This document shows positions 1-8,448 of a stretch of 64,000 nt of DNA, one piece after another. How positions within the stretch are numbered: the first letter of the stretch is position 1; each line of letters begins with the position of its first letter. Both the position numbers and the translations under genes were made by a program. Below the pieces are notes generated by a model. That model made no database searches, had not been told where the DNA came from, and saw only the letters and a list, made by a program, of their open reading frames with translations. The DNA comes from Paenibacillus silagei (lineage in GTDB: Bacteria; Bacillota; Bacilli; Paenibacillales; Paenibacillaceae): the NCBI RefSeq assembly GCF_017874735.1, contig NZ_JAGGLV010000002.1, positions 248,001-312,000 on the forward strand, written 5' to 3'.

Positions 1-782
1 ATAATAATCGAGCCTCCGAACAGGGCAGGCAGCTCGAAGCCAACCAGCGTAATTGCCGGCAAAAGCGCATTGCGCAACGCATGGGAGAACAGCACCTTCC
101 GCTCCTTCAACCCTTTTGCACGGGCCGTCCGGATATAGTCCTGTTTGAGTACATCAATCATATTGCTGCGGAAGTAGCGGGTTAATGAACCCAGTCCAAG
201 CAGCGTCATCACAATGACCGGCAGCGTCATATGCTGCACGACTTCCTTGAAGTAGGCGAAGCCTGCCGCGGTGCTGCCCGTAGTCGTCATCCCGCCCGGC
301 GGCAGCCACTTCAGATCCACAGCCATAATCTTGATCAGGAACAGGCCGATGAAGAAGGACGGCAAGGACATGGCAGCGAAGATGGCAATCATCACCAGCG
401 TGTCGAACCAGGAATACTGCTTATAAGCAGAGATGACACCGATTATTACTGCGATAAGCCAGGTGAGGAACGTGGAGACAGCGGCCAGCAAAAAAGAATT
501 CCAGATATAATCACCAAACAGCTGAAGCACCGGCTTCTGCTGGGCAAGTGAATATCCGAAATCCCCGTGGAAGGCATTGCTCATCCAGGTCCAGTAGCGT
601 TCCAGTACCGGTTTGTTCAGGCCGTAGATCTCCCGCAGCTCCGCTTTGCGTTCTGCCGTCAGCTTGATGTTCCCGGTAATGAAGTCCCCCGGTGTAAGGG
701 CATAGAGGCAGAAGATCAGCAGTGAGGCGGCAAAAAGGATGATCAGCATATACAGCATTCTTTTAGTCAGATAAGTGCTCAT
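1..782 (-). CDS. Peptide ABC transporter permease, OppB/DppB type (3' end outside window)
   Basis: Reading the minus strand from an ATG at 782 gives an open frame that runs off the window edge (about 260 residues). It begins MSTYLTKRMLYMLIILFAAS, a membrane segment, then a periplasmic stretch and further hydrophobic segments. Near residues 205-235 is the RTARAKGL motif, the EAA-type loop of binding-protein-dependent permeases that docks with the ATPase. This is the inner-membrane channel subunit of an oligopeptide/dipeptide or nickel-type importer. AAGGAG lies just upstream of the start. It follows the binding-protein gene at 853-2607 on the same strand with about 70 bases between them, so it belongs to that operon; a second permease and ATPases would be expected beyond the edge. 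The substrate cannot be read from the sequence. Confidence 0.9.
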   Translation of the reverse strand, partial: MSTYLTKRMLYMLIILFAASLLIFCLYALTPGDFITGNIKLTAERKAELREIYGLNKPVLERYWTWMSNAFHGDFGYSLAQQKPVLQLFGDYIWNSFLLAAVSTFLTWLIAVIIGVISAYKQYSWFDTLVMIAIFAAMSLPSFFIGLFLIKIMAVDLKWLPPGGMTTTGSTAAGFAYFKEVVQHMTLPVIVMTLLGLGSLTRYFRSNMIDVLKQDYIRTARAKGLKERKVLFSHALRNALLPAITLVGFELPALFGGSII

Positions 783-796
783 GTATGGCTCCTTAG

Positions 797-847
797 GATT
801 CATCCCCCTGCCTGCCCCCGCCTTGTGACGCAGACAGGAGATGAATC
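797..847 (-). terminator. Stem-loop between binding-protein and permease genes
   Basis: GATTCATC (797-804) pairs exactly with GATGAATC (840-847), enclosing a C-rich loop. There is no good U-tract. It sits directly after the binding-protein stop, where such hairpins usually protect or partly terminate the upstream message so that binding protein is made in excess. That role is inferred. Confidence 0.4.
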
Positions 848-852
848 ATTCG

Positions 853-2607
853 TTATTTCAGAGTCCAGTTCGGCAGACTGCCGGCAAGACCGATGAACGG
901 GCTGACCGAGAGATTCTCAATGCGGCCGTTATAGGCGTATACCGTTTTTTTGTAATTGGTAAAAATGACTGGCAGCTCGTCGTTGAATAGCTGATACAGC
1001 TCTTTATAGACTGCTTTGCGCTGTTCAATATCCGTGGTAGCCAGCGCTTTGTTGTACAGCTCAGTAAACTTCGGGTTGTCATAGTCCGTGATCTCACCAT
1101 CGAAGAACTGCATGAAGCCATCTGCCGGATCGGTCAGCATGCTGGTAGAGAAGGAGACGAGATCATAGTCCCCGCTCTCTGTCTTTGAGACCAGCGAGTT
1201 GAAGTCGGCGAAGATCTCCGGCTGGAAGTCAATGCCGAGCGCCGCGAAGTTCTCTTTGGCGACCGCGATGAAGATGTCTGAGCTCTTGCTCTTGCTGGCC
1301 AGATAATGGATGCTGAGCGGCTTGCCGTCCTTCTCGCGGATGCCCCCTGCCCCTACCGTCCAGCCGGCTTCATCCAGCAGCTTCTTCGCCTGCTCAGGAT
1401 CATATTTGTAAGGATTAATGCCTTCCTCAGTATAGGACCAGGAGATTGGCGAAGCAGGAATGTTGGCTATTGCCCCCGCGCCTTCGGCTGCGTCCACATA
1501 GATGCTCTGCCGGTCCAGCCCATAGACAATCGCCTGTCTGACCCGCTTATCCTTGAGCTGCTCATGCTTCAGGTTAACCTGCATATAGCCATAAGTGCTT
1601 GGGGTATACGGTAGAATATTGACATAACCGAGCTCTTTCAGCTTCGTGATATTTTCTTCTGTTGCAGGAAAAGAGGCATAGTCCACCTCACCCGTCTCAA
1701 GGAACTGCCAGGCATCCCCTGAGGTGGTTTTGTAGATAAAATGTTCTGTCTTAGGCTTGCCCTTGAAGTAATTCGGGTTGGCAATCAGCCGGACCTCTTG
1801 TCCGGGAATGAACTTCTCCAGCGTATAAGGGCCATCGCCCAGCGGCTTCTCATGCAGCTTCTTGATATATTCGAGCTGGCCGAATTTGTAGTCCTTGCCA
1901 TAATAGGCCTTGGACAGCACATTGGAGCCCAGAGTCACCAGCGCCGTGGCATTGGGCTGCTCCAGCGTAACGGAAAGGGTCTGCGGATCAATAATCCGGA
2001 TGCCTTCCACCGTCTTGGCCGTTCCGGCCTTGTAAGCCTCCCCGCCCTTCACCTTCAGTGAGGGAAGCGAAGAACCGCCGTCATAGGCTTTGTCATACTG
2101 GAGAGTCCAGGTGAACGCCACATCCTCCGCCGTGAGCGGCGAGCCGTCGCTGAACTTCAGATCTTTGCGCAGGTGGAACGTATATGTAAGCTGATCGTCC
2201 GATACCTCCCAGCTCTCGGCCAGCTCTGGCGTTGGCACCCCTTTGTCATCCACCGTCACCAGCGATGCATAGAGCAGCGAGGAGACATTACCGTCATAAC
2301 CGCTCTCCTGGAAGTAAGGCGTGAAGGCACCGCTGGGATCGGTAAGGCCTACGATGATGGTATCGGTGCGTTTCTGCGCGGCTGCCGGCAGCTTCGCAAG
2401 GTCGGTTGCAGTAAAAGGCTCATTAAGCGCACCGGCAGGCACCACCTCTGGGGACAAAGTCGCTGCTGAGTTGGTTGAAGCACCCGGAGCAGAGCTGGCA
2501 GGAGTGCCTGTGGATGCTGCTTCCGGGCTACTGTTATCGGAGCAGGCGGACAGCAACAGCGAAGCTGTCAGGAATAAGGAGGACAACACAAACGTACTTT
2601 TTCTCAT
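853..2607 (-). CDS. Peptide ABC transporter substrate-binding lipoprotein (SBP family 5)
   Basis: A 584-residue extracytoplasmic solute-binding protein of the OppA/DppA class (SBP_bac_5). It begins with a lipoprotein signal peptide ending LLLSAC, so Cys22 would be lipidated and the protein tethered outside the membrane. A Ser/Thr/Ala/Pro-rich linker (about 25-60) follows, then the binding domain (about 85-580) with the family's typical stretches LAESWEVSDDQLTYTFHLR and LSDGSPLTAEDV-like sequence. It would capture oligopeptides or a similar ligand for the permease encoded immediately downstream. The regulator at 2858-3760 lies upstream on the same strand and may control the locus. Length is normal for the family; ligand unknown. 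Confidence 0.92.
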   Translation of the reverse strand: MRKSTFVLSSLFLTASLLLSACSDNSSPEAASTGTPASSAPGASTNSAATLSPEVVPAGALNEPFTATDLAKLPAAAQKRTDTIIVGLTDPSGAFTPYFQESGYDGNVSSLLYASLVTVDDKGVPTPELAESWEVSDDQLTYTFHLRKDLKFSDGSPLTAEDVAFTWTLQYDKAYDGGSSLPSLKVKGGEAYKAGTAKTVEGIRIIDPQTLSVTLEQPNATALVTLGSNVLSKAYYGKDYKFGQLEYIKKLHEKPLGDGPYTLEKFIPGQEVRLIANPNYFKGKPKTEHFIYKTTSGDAWQFLETGEVDYASFPATEENITKLKELGYVNILPYTPSTYGYMQVNLKHEQLKDKRVRQAIVYGLDRQSIYVDAAEGAGAIANIPASPISWSYTEEGINPYKYDPEQAKKLLDEAGWTVGAGGIREKDGKPLSIHYLASKSKSSDIFIAVAKENFAALGIDFQPEIFADFNSLVSKTESGDYDLVSFSTSMLTDPADGFMQFFDGEITDYDNPKFTELYNKALATTDIEQRKAVYKELYQLFNDELPVIFTNYKKTVYAYNGRIENLSVSPFIGLAGSLPNWTLK

Positions 2608-2767
2608 AACATCATCTCTTTTCTCACAATTTATAAATTCTAATAATTCCTACCCACTAAGTATGAATAAAGACCGATAGTTCACATTATAGAAAGTAAA
2701 GTCGGTTCTGTAAATAGAGAACTACAAAATAATTCTCCTGAAGAAGAATTAAATTAGTGAATCACAG

Positions 2768-2807
2768 CAAAAAAAGCCAAAATCTTCTCCTTAGTTGAGA
2801 AGACTTT
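2768..2807 (-). terminator. Rho-independent terminator of the ArsR-type regulator gene
   Basis: On the minus strand the arms AAGTCTTCTC (2797-2806) and GAGAAGATTT (2780-2789) pair and are followed within a few bases by a run of seven T (2769-2775). It lies between the regulator stop at 2858 and the binding-protein gene, so the latter probably has its own promoter in 2608-2767. Confidence 0.7.
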
Positions 2808-2857
2808 GACTTCTGGTTTGACGCTATAGCAAAACTGAGAATAAAAGCTGTCCGCTG

Positions 2858-3760
2858 TTATTTCAGATACTCTGACAGCTGCTCATTCATCTGCTGAATG
2901 CCCTCCATCCGCAGACTGTACGCAATGACGTTCTCGCCCTCGATATAAGCATTCAGCAGACCAGCACTCCGCAGACTTGTAATGTGATCATGAACAATTC
3001 CTTTGGACAGACCTGCCTGCCTGGCAATCTCCGTGAACGATTTGCGCTCACCGCCCAGCGATTTGAGAATTCGGAGCCGGCTCTTCTCGCCCAGACTGCG
3101 GAGCGTCCGGTGCATGGTAGGTGAAATCTCTTCTTCCGGCACCTGGATTCTTGCGGCATAATGACAGATCGTCAGGTCACCGAAGTTATACAGGATATTA
3201 ATCGGCTGAAAGTGGAACTGCGGAATCAGCACCAGTCTGCGCAGACCGCCGCCCGGCAAGAAAAAGAATCCGTTCGTTGTCTTGTTCACAAATTCTGCAA
3301 CCGGGCTGCCTGTGAGCATCTCCCTCCGTTCCTCAGCATGCTGCTGCAGCTTGTCCATGATCCCCGGATTGCAGCTGCTGAAGTATTGCCGGTTCCACTC
3401 CGACAGCAGGAAGACCATGCGGCTGCGGTATAGCTCCATTTGTACGGGGAAATTACTTACATAACCTCCAAGAGTCTCGTACATCTCCCCAACGGGCAGG
3501 CCTTCCAGCCAATCCAGCACACTGCTCACACTCTTTTTGTCAGGACACAGATGAATCAGCAGATTAAACAGCTTCCAATCACTATCCAGCTCCGTCTCCT
3601 CTAATGCTTCCAGCAGCTCCGGGCTCAAACGGCCTGACACCTCCGCCGCCCAGGACATGCCGAGATCTATCTTTTTACTCCCCTTCTTGCAGATGTACGT
3701 ATGTATACTGCTTATTAATTCATATACCGGGTGAAAATGAACCTCTGCCTTGTAATCCAT
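2858..3760 (-). CDS. ArsR-type winged-helix transcriptional regulator
   Basis: A 300-residue regulator. The N-terminal about 215 residues are an unidentified domain that I read as a DUF5937-like effector or dimer module. The C-terminal part (about 220-295) is a winged helix: LRSLGEKSRLRILKSLGG, then a recognition-helix region ARQAGLSKGIVHDHITSLR and a wing ending in AYSLR, as in ArsR proteins. No metal-binding Cys cluster is visible. It lies just upstream of, and on the same strand as, the peptide-transport genes but is separated from them by a terminator, so control of that locus is plausible but unproven. Confidence 0.8.
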   Translation of the reverse strand: MDYKAEVHFHPVYELISSIHTYICKKGSKKIDLGMSWAAEVSGRLSPELLEALEETELDSDWKLFNLLIHLCPDKKSVSSVLDWLEGLPVGEMYETLGGYVSNFPVQMELYRSRMVFLLSEWNRQYFSSCNPGIMDKLQQHAEERREMLTGSPVAEFVNKTTNGFFFLPGGGLRRLVLIPQFHFQPINILYNFGDLTICHYAARIQVPEEEISPTMHRTLRSLGEKSRLRILKSLGGERKSFTEIARQAGLSKGIVHDHITSLRSAGLLNAYIEGENVIAYSLRMEGIQQMNEQLSEYLK

Positions 3761-3911
3761 GTCTATACCCCCTGATGCAACTTCTTTTCATTACAGCGTT
3801 AGTGCCTTAATCATATCATATTATTCCCTTATCCTTCTTTCGCTTTCTCGCTTTTTGCCGGACAGGGTAGTAAAATAAAGGCACTATACCGGAATGGAGT
3901 GAGGTTATAAG

Positions 3912-4187
3912 ATGGACAAGATTGTAAAGGGAGAAGGACGTTTCTATATCGCTGGTGACGGAAAAGACCTGGCCGAGATTACATACAGAACCGAAGAGAG
4001 CACAGGGAATCTGGTGATTGACCATACCTTTGTCTCCGAAGATCTGCGCGGCCAGGGGGCTGGAGAGAAGCTCGTGCGGGCGGTCGTTGACCTGGCCCGT
4101 GAGCAGAGTGTCAAGATTGTACCGGTGTGCCCGTATGCGGCCCATCAATTCGAGAAGCACGAGGAATACAAGGATGTGCTCAAATAG
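3912..4187 (+). CDS. Small GNAT N-acetyltransferase, YjdJ type
   Basis: A 91-residue one-domain protein of the short YjdJ-like GNAT class. Visible features are the strand-forming EITYRTEE region, the LVIDHTFVSEDLRGQGAGEKL segment, where RGQGAG is the acetyl-CoA pyrophosphate-binding loop, and the VPVCPYAAHQFEKH ending typical of this subfamily. It is about half the length of ordinary GNAT enzymes, which is normal for the group. GAGGTTATAAG precedes the ATG. The next gene starts 12 bases after its stop, so the two acetyltransferases are co-transcribed. Substrate unknown. Confidence 0.88.
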   Translation: MDKIVKGEGRFYIAGDGKDLAEITYRTEESTGNLVIDHTFVSEDLRGQGAGEKLVRAVVDLAREQSVKIVPVCPYAAHQFEKHEEYKDVLK

Positions 4188-4199
4188 GAGGAAGAACGT

Positions 4200-5057
4200 T
4201 TGACGAATACAGATACACTGAAACAGATTGAAGAGCTGCAGCAGCGCTGCGAACAATATGAGGGCATTGCCTTGAAGCTAAACTGGGACATGCTCCGGCA
4301 TCCAGGAGAAGCAGGCGGTGCGAAATACCTGGTGACCTATGAAAAGGATGTGCTGACCGGATTCATCGGCCTGTACGGCATCAGCGGTGATCTGGAGGTA
4401 TGCGGCATGGTCCGGCCGGGCTACCGCCGCCGGGGGATCTTCAGCACCCTCTGGAAGCAGGCAGAGACCATCATCCGCGGGGGTAAGGTGAAGACGCTGC
4501 TCCTGAACACACCTGCGGCTTCGGCTTCAGGCAATGCCTATCTGAAGACCTTGCCGCTTGCCTTCAGCCATTCGGAGTTTCAGATGAAATGGGATGGTAA
4601 GGGCAGCAAGGTTAGAGCCTCAGAGGCCAGCTCGGCCTCAGGCAATGTCATGCTCCGGCCTGCACGTCCGGAGGAGACGCCTCTACTCATCGCCTTCGAC
4701 TGCGACGGGTTCCAGATGACCGAAGAGGATGCCGCAGAAATGTATGTGCAGCACGAACAGGAAGGCTCCCAGGAGCATATCATCATTGAGCTCAGCGGCC
4801 AGCCCGCCGGGAAAATGCGTCTGTGGTCCGAGGACAACGAAACCTGGATCTACGGATTTGTGGTAGACAAGAAGCTGCGCGGTCTCGGCATCGGCCGGAG
4901 TGCCCTGCAGCAGACCATTGAGCGGGAGCAGCGGAATTATAACGGAGTGAATCTGGAGGTTGCGCTGGATAACCCAAATGCGCTGAAGCTCTATGAGAGC
5001 TGCGGATTTGTCGTTCAGAGCCAGCAGGATTATTACACCTATCCTTTGAACAGCTAG
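4200..5057 (+). CDS. Tandem-GNAT N-acetyltransferase
   Basis: A 285-residue protein with two GNAT domains. In the N-terminal half the acetyl-CoA loop appears as RPGYRRRGIFSTL (about residues 72-84). In the C-terminal half it appears as VVDKKLRGLGIGRSALQQ (about 221-238), followed by the family ending NPNALKLYESCGF. Start chosen as TTG at 4200 because AGGAGG sits at the right spacing before it and no in-frame ATG is well placed. It follows the short GNAT gene closely, suggesting one transcript. The acceptor substrate cannot be inferred. Confidence 0.85.
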   Translation: MTNTDTLKQIEELQQRCEQYEGIALKLNWDMLRHPGEAGGAKYLVTYEKDVLTGFIGLYGISGDLEVCGMVRPGYRRRGIFSTLWKQAETIIRGGKVKTLLLNTPAASASGNAYLKTLPLAFSHSEFQMKWDGKGSKVRASEASSASGNVMLRPARPEETPLLIAFDCDGFQMTEEDAAEMYVQHEQEGSQEHIIIELSGQPAGKMRLWSEDNETWIYGFVVDKKLRGLGIGRSALQQTIEREQRNYNGVNLEVALDNPNALKLYESCGFVVQSQQDYYTYPLNS

Positions 5058-5087
5058 CCTGGCAACGAGTATTCCAAGAAGCATCAT

Positions 5088-5293
5088 TTGGTCCATATGC
5101 CTGCGCACCAGCACAATGTATGCTGTTTTTCGCATACATTTGGGCCATACGCCTTCGTGTGAGCACAATGTATGTTGTTTTTCACATAAATTTGGGCCAT
5201 ACGCCCGCGCGCCAGCAAATGTATGTTGTTTTTCGTATACATTCGGCCCATACGCCTGCGTGTGACACAATGTATGCTGTTTTTCGCATACAA
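5088..5293. repeat. Four tandem copies of a 52 bp hairpin unit (locus 1)
   Basis: Four head-to-tail units of about 52 bases, each built as (T)TTGGGCCATACGCCTGCG, GTGTGAGCACAATGTATG, CTGTTTTTCG, CATACA. AATGTATG and CATACATT pair to make a stem with a pyrimidine-rich loop. The same unit occurs in tandem at 34775-34973. The units differ from each other by point changes, third-position bias is absent, and translation gives only repetitive low-complexity peptides. Confidence 0.85.
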
Positions 5294-5304
5294 TTCCTAA
5301 AAAA

Positions 5305-5353
5305 TCAAAAAGCATCCCCTCATGGTCAAATGCCTTGGGGGAGATGCTTTTTT
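5305..5353 (-). terminator. Terminator after the YkuO-like gene (bidirectional form)
   Basis: AAAAAGCATCCCC (5307-5319) pairs with GGGGGAGATGCTTTTTT (5337-5352). T-runs are available in either direction, so it can end both the minus-strand flavodoxin operon and any read-through from the plus-strand acetyltransferase genes. Confidence 0.85.
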
Positions 5354-5382
5354 GACGTAGTCTCTTAACTCATCGTCTGCTT

Positions 5383-6162
5383 CTACATCAGTCCGTAGCC
5401 CCGCACCTGGGCTTCATCCCGGTCGCTGCGGCGGTTGCTGCATTTCACGCAGCCTGCTGCCTGTTCCTCCCGCTCCAGGAAGACAGACAGCAGGCGCACA
5501 TAATCCAGCGATTCCTGCAGGGGCATGACTGCTCCGTCATACAGCTGCCTGCGGCCATCCAGCAGCGAGTAGATGGCGATCGTCTCTGCCGGCTTCCCGT
5601 AAGCCTTATGGCAGAATACATTCGCCATATGCAGAAATCCGGTAATCACCTGCGGGTCAGCATGTACCATGAATTTCTGGATATTCAGACTGCGTCCCGT
5701 AAGCTTCGAATTCCAGGCCAGCTGAAAAATCACCGCCAGCTCAATCTCAAGCTCCCGGACAGGAACATGCCACTGTTCGAACCGCATCACCGGAATCTCT
5801 CCGGTGTAACTGCCTGCGACAATCCGCATCAGCTCATCAGCCACCGCCTGCTTGACATCCCAATAATGCATCAGGGAAGGAAAAGCATTGCCCTTCGGCG
5901 GCCAGCGGCGCTCCAGCAGAAACTGGACAGGCGTCTCCCGGCGCACCTCGGGACGCAGACTGTAGTAGTCATTAAGCGTATGTCCGACTGCAAATTGAAC
6001 CTGTTGTCTCCAGCGGGGAAGTCCGGTAGCGGGAGCTCCGCTGCCGGCCACCTCGGCCCCGCCCAGCATGATGTGCTCCATGCGGTAATCGTTCAGACGT
6101 CTGTACCGGCCAGCTTCAGCATCCGGCTTCGTTCCTGTGAAGTCTCCTGCCGCCGCGCCCAT
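5383..6162 (-). CDS. YkuO-like protein of unknown function, downstream of flavodoxin
   Basis: About 259 residues when started at the ATG at 6162, which follows the flavodoxin stop by two bases. A longer frame exists to 6216 but would overlap the flavodoxin. The protein has no transmembrane segment or signal peptide. Central and C-terminal parts are mixed helix with sequence such as MRFEQWHVPVRELEIELAVI. A Cys pair (CVKC) occurs near the C-terminus. I do not recognise an enzymatic motif. Position directly after a Fur-controlled flavodoxin matches the B. subtilis ykuN-ykuO arrangement, which is the basis for calling it YkuO-like; homology itself was not tested. Function unknown, presumably linked to iron limitation. 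Confidence 0.65.
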   Translation of the reverse strand: MGAAAGDFTGTKPDAEAGRYRRLNDYRMEHIMLGGAEVAGSGAPATGLPRWRQQVQFAVGHTLNDYYSLRPEVRRETPVQFLLERRWPPKGNAFPSLMHYWDVKQAVADELMRIVAGSYTGEIPVMRFEQWHVPVRELEIELAVIFQLAWNSKLTGRSLNIQKFMVHADPQVITGFLHMANVFCHKAYGKPAETIAIYSLLDGRRQLYDGAVMPLQESLDYVRLLSVFLEREEQAAGCVKCSNRRSDRDEAQVRGYGLM

Positions 6163-6164
6163 CC

Positions 6165-6617
6165 TTAAGAGACCGCCGCGCAGATCTCGATGAACTGGCG
6201 CCCGTAAGTGCGGCAAGCCTCTTTCTCCGCTGCATTCGGGCCGTATTCAATCTTCAGGCTGGGCTGCACAATCTCGGCCCCGCGCTCCTTCAGCTTCTCT
6301 TCAATCTGATCCACTGCTCCGCAGTAGATCGCATACCCGGTGTCTCCGCTTCCGAAGGCCGCCGCCTTACAGGCGCTGAGATCCAGCTCATCCAGCTCTT
6401 CATAGAAATCCAGGAATTCATCCGGCAACTCGCCGTCTCCCCATGTGTACGCACCCAGCATTACAGCCTCATACGCTTTTATCTCATCCGCATTGCAGTC
6501 CATGACCGATTTCAGTACGGCCTCTCCGCCTGCCGCGCGTATTCCTTCCACGATCAATTCAGCGATTTCCTCCGTATTGCCAGTCAAGCTGGCATATGCC
6601 ACTAGCACTTTAGCCAT
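6165..6617 (-). CDS. Flavodoxin
   Basis: A 150-residue short-chain flavodoxin, an FMN-binding electron carrier that replaces ferredoxin when iron is scarce. Residues 1-17 (MAKVLVAYASLTGNTEE) contain the T-x-T/S-GNT phosphate-binding loop. The later stretches YTWGDGELPDEF and FGSGDTGY are the 50s and 90s loops that hold the flavin ring. Start set at 6617 because GGGAGGAT lies 7-8 bases upstream; an upstream in-frame ATG at 6641 would place this Shine-Dalgarno inside the gene. It is the first gene of a two-gene unit with the YkuO-like protein. A promoter with a Fur box lies about 100 bases upstream. Confidence 0.93.
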   Translation of the reverse strand: MAKVLVAYASLTGNTEEIAELIVEGIRAAGGEAVLKSVMDCNADEIKAYEAVMLGAYTWGDGELPDEFLDFYEELDELDLSACKAAAFGSGDTGYAIYCGAVDQIEEKLKERGAEIVQPSLKIEYGPNAAEKEACRTYGRQFIEICAAVS

Positions 6618-6714
6618 GACTTTTATCCTCCCAGGGTCCAAATGAAATGTATTCTCTATAGTCCGGTCCCTTAAGCAGACCGCATCTTGCTTACCTTAAT
6701 ACTGTGTTAATCTT

Positions 6715-6744
6715 ATTCTATTTGATAATGATTATCATTGTCAA
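6715..6744 (-). promoter_or_regulatory. SigA-type promoter overlapped by a Fur box, upstream of flavodoxin
   Basis: On the minus strand TTGACA (6739-6744) and TAGAAT (6715-6720) are 18 bases apart. The spacer is filled by GATAATGATTATCATTGTC as read on the plus strand (6724-6742), a near-perfect match to the Fur consensus GATAATGATTATCATTATC. Fur-Fe(II) bound here would block RNA polymerase, so flavodoxin should be induced by iron starvation. Confidence 0.88.
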
Positions 6745-6878
6745 TATTAAAAAAAGTGATTCTGCTCTTAGCCTGGCCATCCTTGCCGTATAACACAAAC
6801 AGCGCCAGTCCAGGACATAACTGCTGCCCGGAGCTGACGCTGCTCAGTATTACTATTATCATATGATGTGTGGAACGA

Positions 6879-7244
6879 TTAATATCCGCCTTCCAGCAAG
6901 GTAATTGCGTTGCCGTCGGGATCACGGAAATTCATCTCTTTACCGCCGTACTCCATGGTTGCCGGAGGCTGGCAATCCAGTCCTTTCGCCTTCAACTGCT
7001 CATACGTTTCGTCCAGACTGCCGCAGGAGAATACCAGATTAACGGTGCCGGTGGTAAGATTCTCCCACTTGTCTGCGTTCCATATAATGATGCCGGGCTG
7101 GCTGGCGTCTATCGCAATTTTGGCCCCGCCAGCTTCTCCATAGCCCTCGAATGGAACCGGAATACCCAGTACCTCCGAATAGAATGCTACCAGAGCTACG
7201 GGGTCTTTACTGTACAGGTTGATGCCGTCAAAAGCTGTAATCAT
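6879..7244 (-). CDS. VOC-family (glyoxalase/bleomycin-resistance-like) protein
   Basis: A 121-residue vicinal-oxygen-chelate domain with two beta-alpha-beta-beta-beta repeats. It begins ITAFDGINLYSKDPVALVAF, and the second half carries the family ending FRDPDGNAITLLE. Such proteins are metal-dependent lyases, isomerases or drug-binding proteins. Metal ligands cannot be assigned safely: an Asp/Asn replaces the usual first His, and the terminal Glu is present. Single gene between the Fur-controlled flavodoxin promoter and an AraC regulator on the same strand; substrate unknown. Confidence 0.88.
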   Translation of the reverse strand: MITAFDGINLYSKDPVALVAFYSEVLGIPVPFEGYGEAGGAKIAIDASQPGIIIWNADKWENLTTGTVNLVFSCGSLDETYEQLKAKGLDCQPPATMEYGGKEMNFRDPDGNAITLLEGGY

Positions 7245-7349
7245 AGTGATATCCTTCCCTTCATTGCTTGTATTGTGATCGGGCTGGTGTCAGCCGTTCT
7301 ATCCTCATTGTACTTCTGCCTGTATGGCTTGTATTGCAAAAAAACGACA

Positions 7350-8168
7350 TCAGCGCCGGGCATGACTCAGCGCATCCAGCGGAGTTCTGCCTGCGAACTT
7401 CTTGAAATTGTTGATCAAATGCGACTGGTGGCTGTACCCGTAGGTGAACACCATATCCTGCATTACGCCCTTCGTCTGGGAGGAACGGTACAGGTCACGC
7501 CAGACATTCTGGAAACGGATAAGATCGGCGACCTTTTTGGGCGGAAGGCCGATATGCTGCCGGAACAGCCGTTCAAGCTGGCGGCTGCTTAAGCCCGAGC
7601 TGCTCTCCAGCGCCCCTGCCGTCATGATCCCGCGTGATGTAAGCAGCCTGTGGACCGCGTTCATCATCCCGTCACTGCTGCGGTTTCCCCGTTCCAATCT
7701 CCGCAAAAGGAAAGCTTCAGCAGCAGCGATGCGCTCAGTCATTGTACGGATATGCTGGAGCCTGTCTCCCAGCTCCTTACGGAAGGTTCTGAAATAATAC
7801 TCTACCGGAACATGCACATTCAATACCTCCGTCAGCGGCTCGTCTGCGAACAAATGAACGGACCAGAAGTGAAACCGGATGGCGAAACGCTCTGTCGTAA
7901 CAGACTGTGCTGCTTGTCCTGCCTCAAACGGAGTGTCGTTAATCCCGCAAAAAATCCCGCCGGACTCCCCTGTCCGCTCATCCCATTCCCATATGATGTC
8001 CATGCAGCTATCAGGTATGATAGTCTCCGTCTGCTGCGGCAGCCGGGGCTGTGCTCCTGATCCCCAGTAGCAGCGGATATACGGCTGAAGCAGCCTGCCC
8101 GGCAGATACTCGCCGCCCCCGGCCGGATTGGCCGTTATCGGATGATACAGCGCCGAAAGATTATACAT
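7350..8168 (-). CDS. AraC-family transcriptional regulator
   Basis: A 272-residue regulator. The N-terminal about 140 residues form a DUF6597-like sensor domain (YLPGRLLQPYIRCYWGSG, then SCMDIIWEW and FAIRFHFW). The C-terminal part (about 165-265) holds the two helix-turn-helix motifs of AraC/XylS proteins, seen as SGLSSRQLERLFRQHIGLPP and YGYSHQSHLINNFKKFAG. It may regulate the VOC gene downstream on the same strand (105 bases apart). The divergent methyltransferase gene begins 280 bases away. Effector unknown. Confidence 0.9.
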   Translation of the reverse strand: MYNLSALYHPITANPAGGGEYLPGRLLQPYIRCYWGSGAQPRLPQQTETIIPDSCMDIIWEWDERTGESGGIFCGINDTPFEAGQAAQSVTTERFAIRFHFWSVHLFADEPLTEVLNVHVPVEYYFRTFRKELGDRLQHIRTMTERIAAAEAFLLRRLERGNRSSDGMMNAVHRLLTSRGIMTAGALESSSGLSSRQLERLFRQHIGLPPKKVADLIRFQNVWRDLYRSSQTKGVMQDMVFTYGYSHQSHLINNFKKFAGRTPLDALSHARR

Positions 8169-8383
8169 CCCAGTGCAGCCTCCTTCCTTTGCTGTAACCT
8201 TGTATTCAGATCATACACAATCCCTGTACGAAGCGCCAGAACACCCGCTTTTCAATTGGCTAAGTCCCCTGCTTACCGAATGATTATGTTGCAAAATGAT
8301 CTGCCCTGCTTTTCCTGGTAATATTATACGCCTCTTGCTTGTTGGCTACACTGGGAATAGTCGCAGCTTTGCAACCATTTTGT

Positions 8384-8413
8384 TTGTAGCTGCAGGCTTA
8401 AATGTTGTACAAT
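8384..8413 (+). promoter_or_regulatory. Possible promoter of the methyltransferase/pseudouridine synthase pair
   Basis: TTGTAG (8384-8389) and TACAAT (8408-8413) with an 18-base spacer, 36 bases upstream of the ATG at 8449. The match to consensus is moderate. The rest of the 8169-8448 gap shows nothing else I can name. Confidence 0.4.
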
Positions 8414-8448
8414 AAAGGCTAAATGACTTTTTGAAGGATGGATTAATA

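Noticed and set aside
3816..4256. Minus-strand frame overlapping the small GNAT gene
   Set aside because: Antisense to a clear acetyltransferase with a ribosome site; the translation is hydrophobic without family features.
4683..5315. Open frames running through the 52 bp repeats on both strands
   Set aside because: They only translate the tandem units, giving repeated short peptides; no ribosome site and no codon bias. The same applies to frames at 34605-34835.
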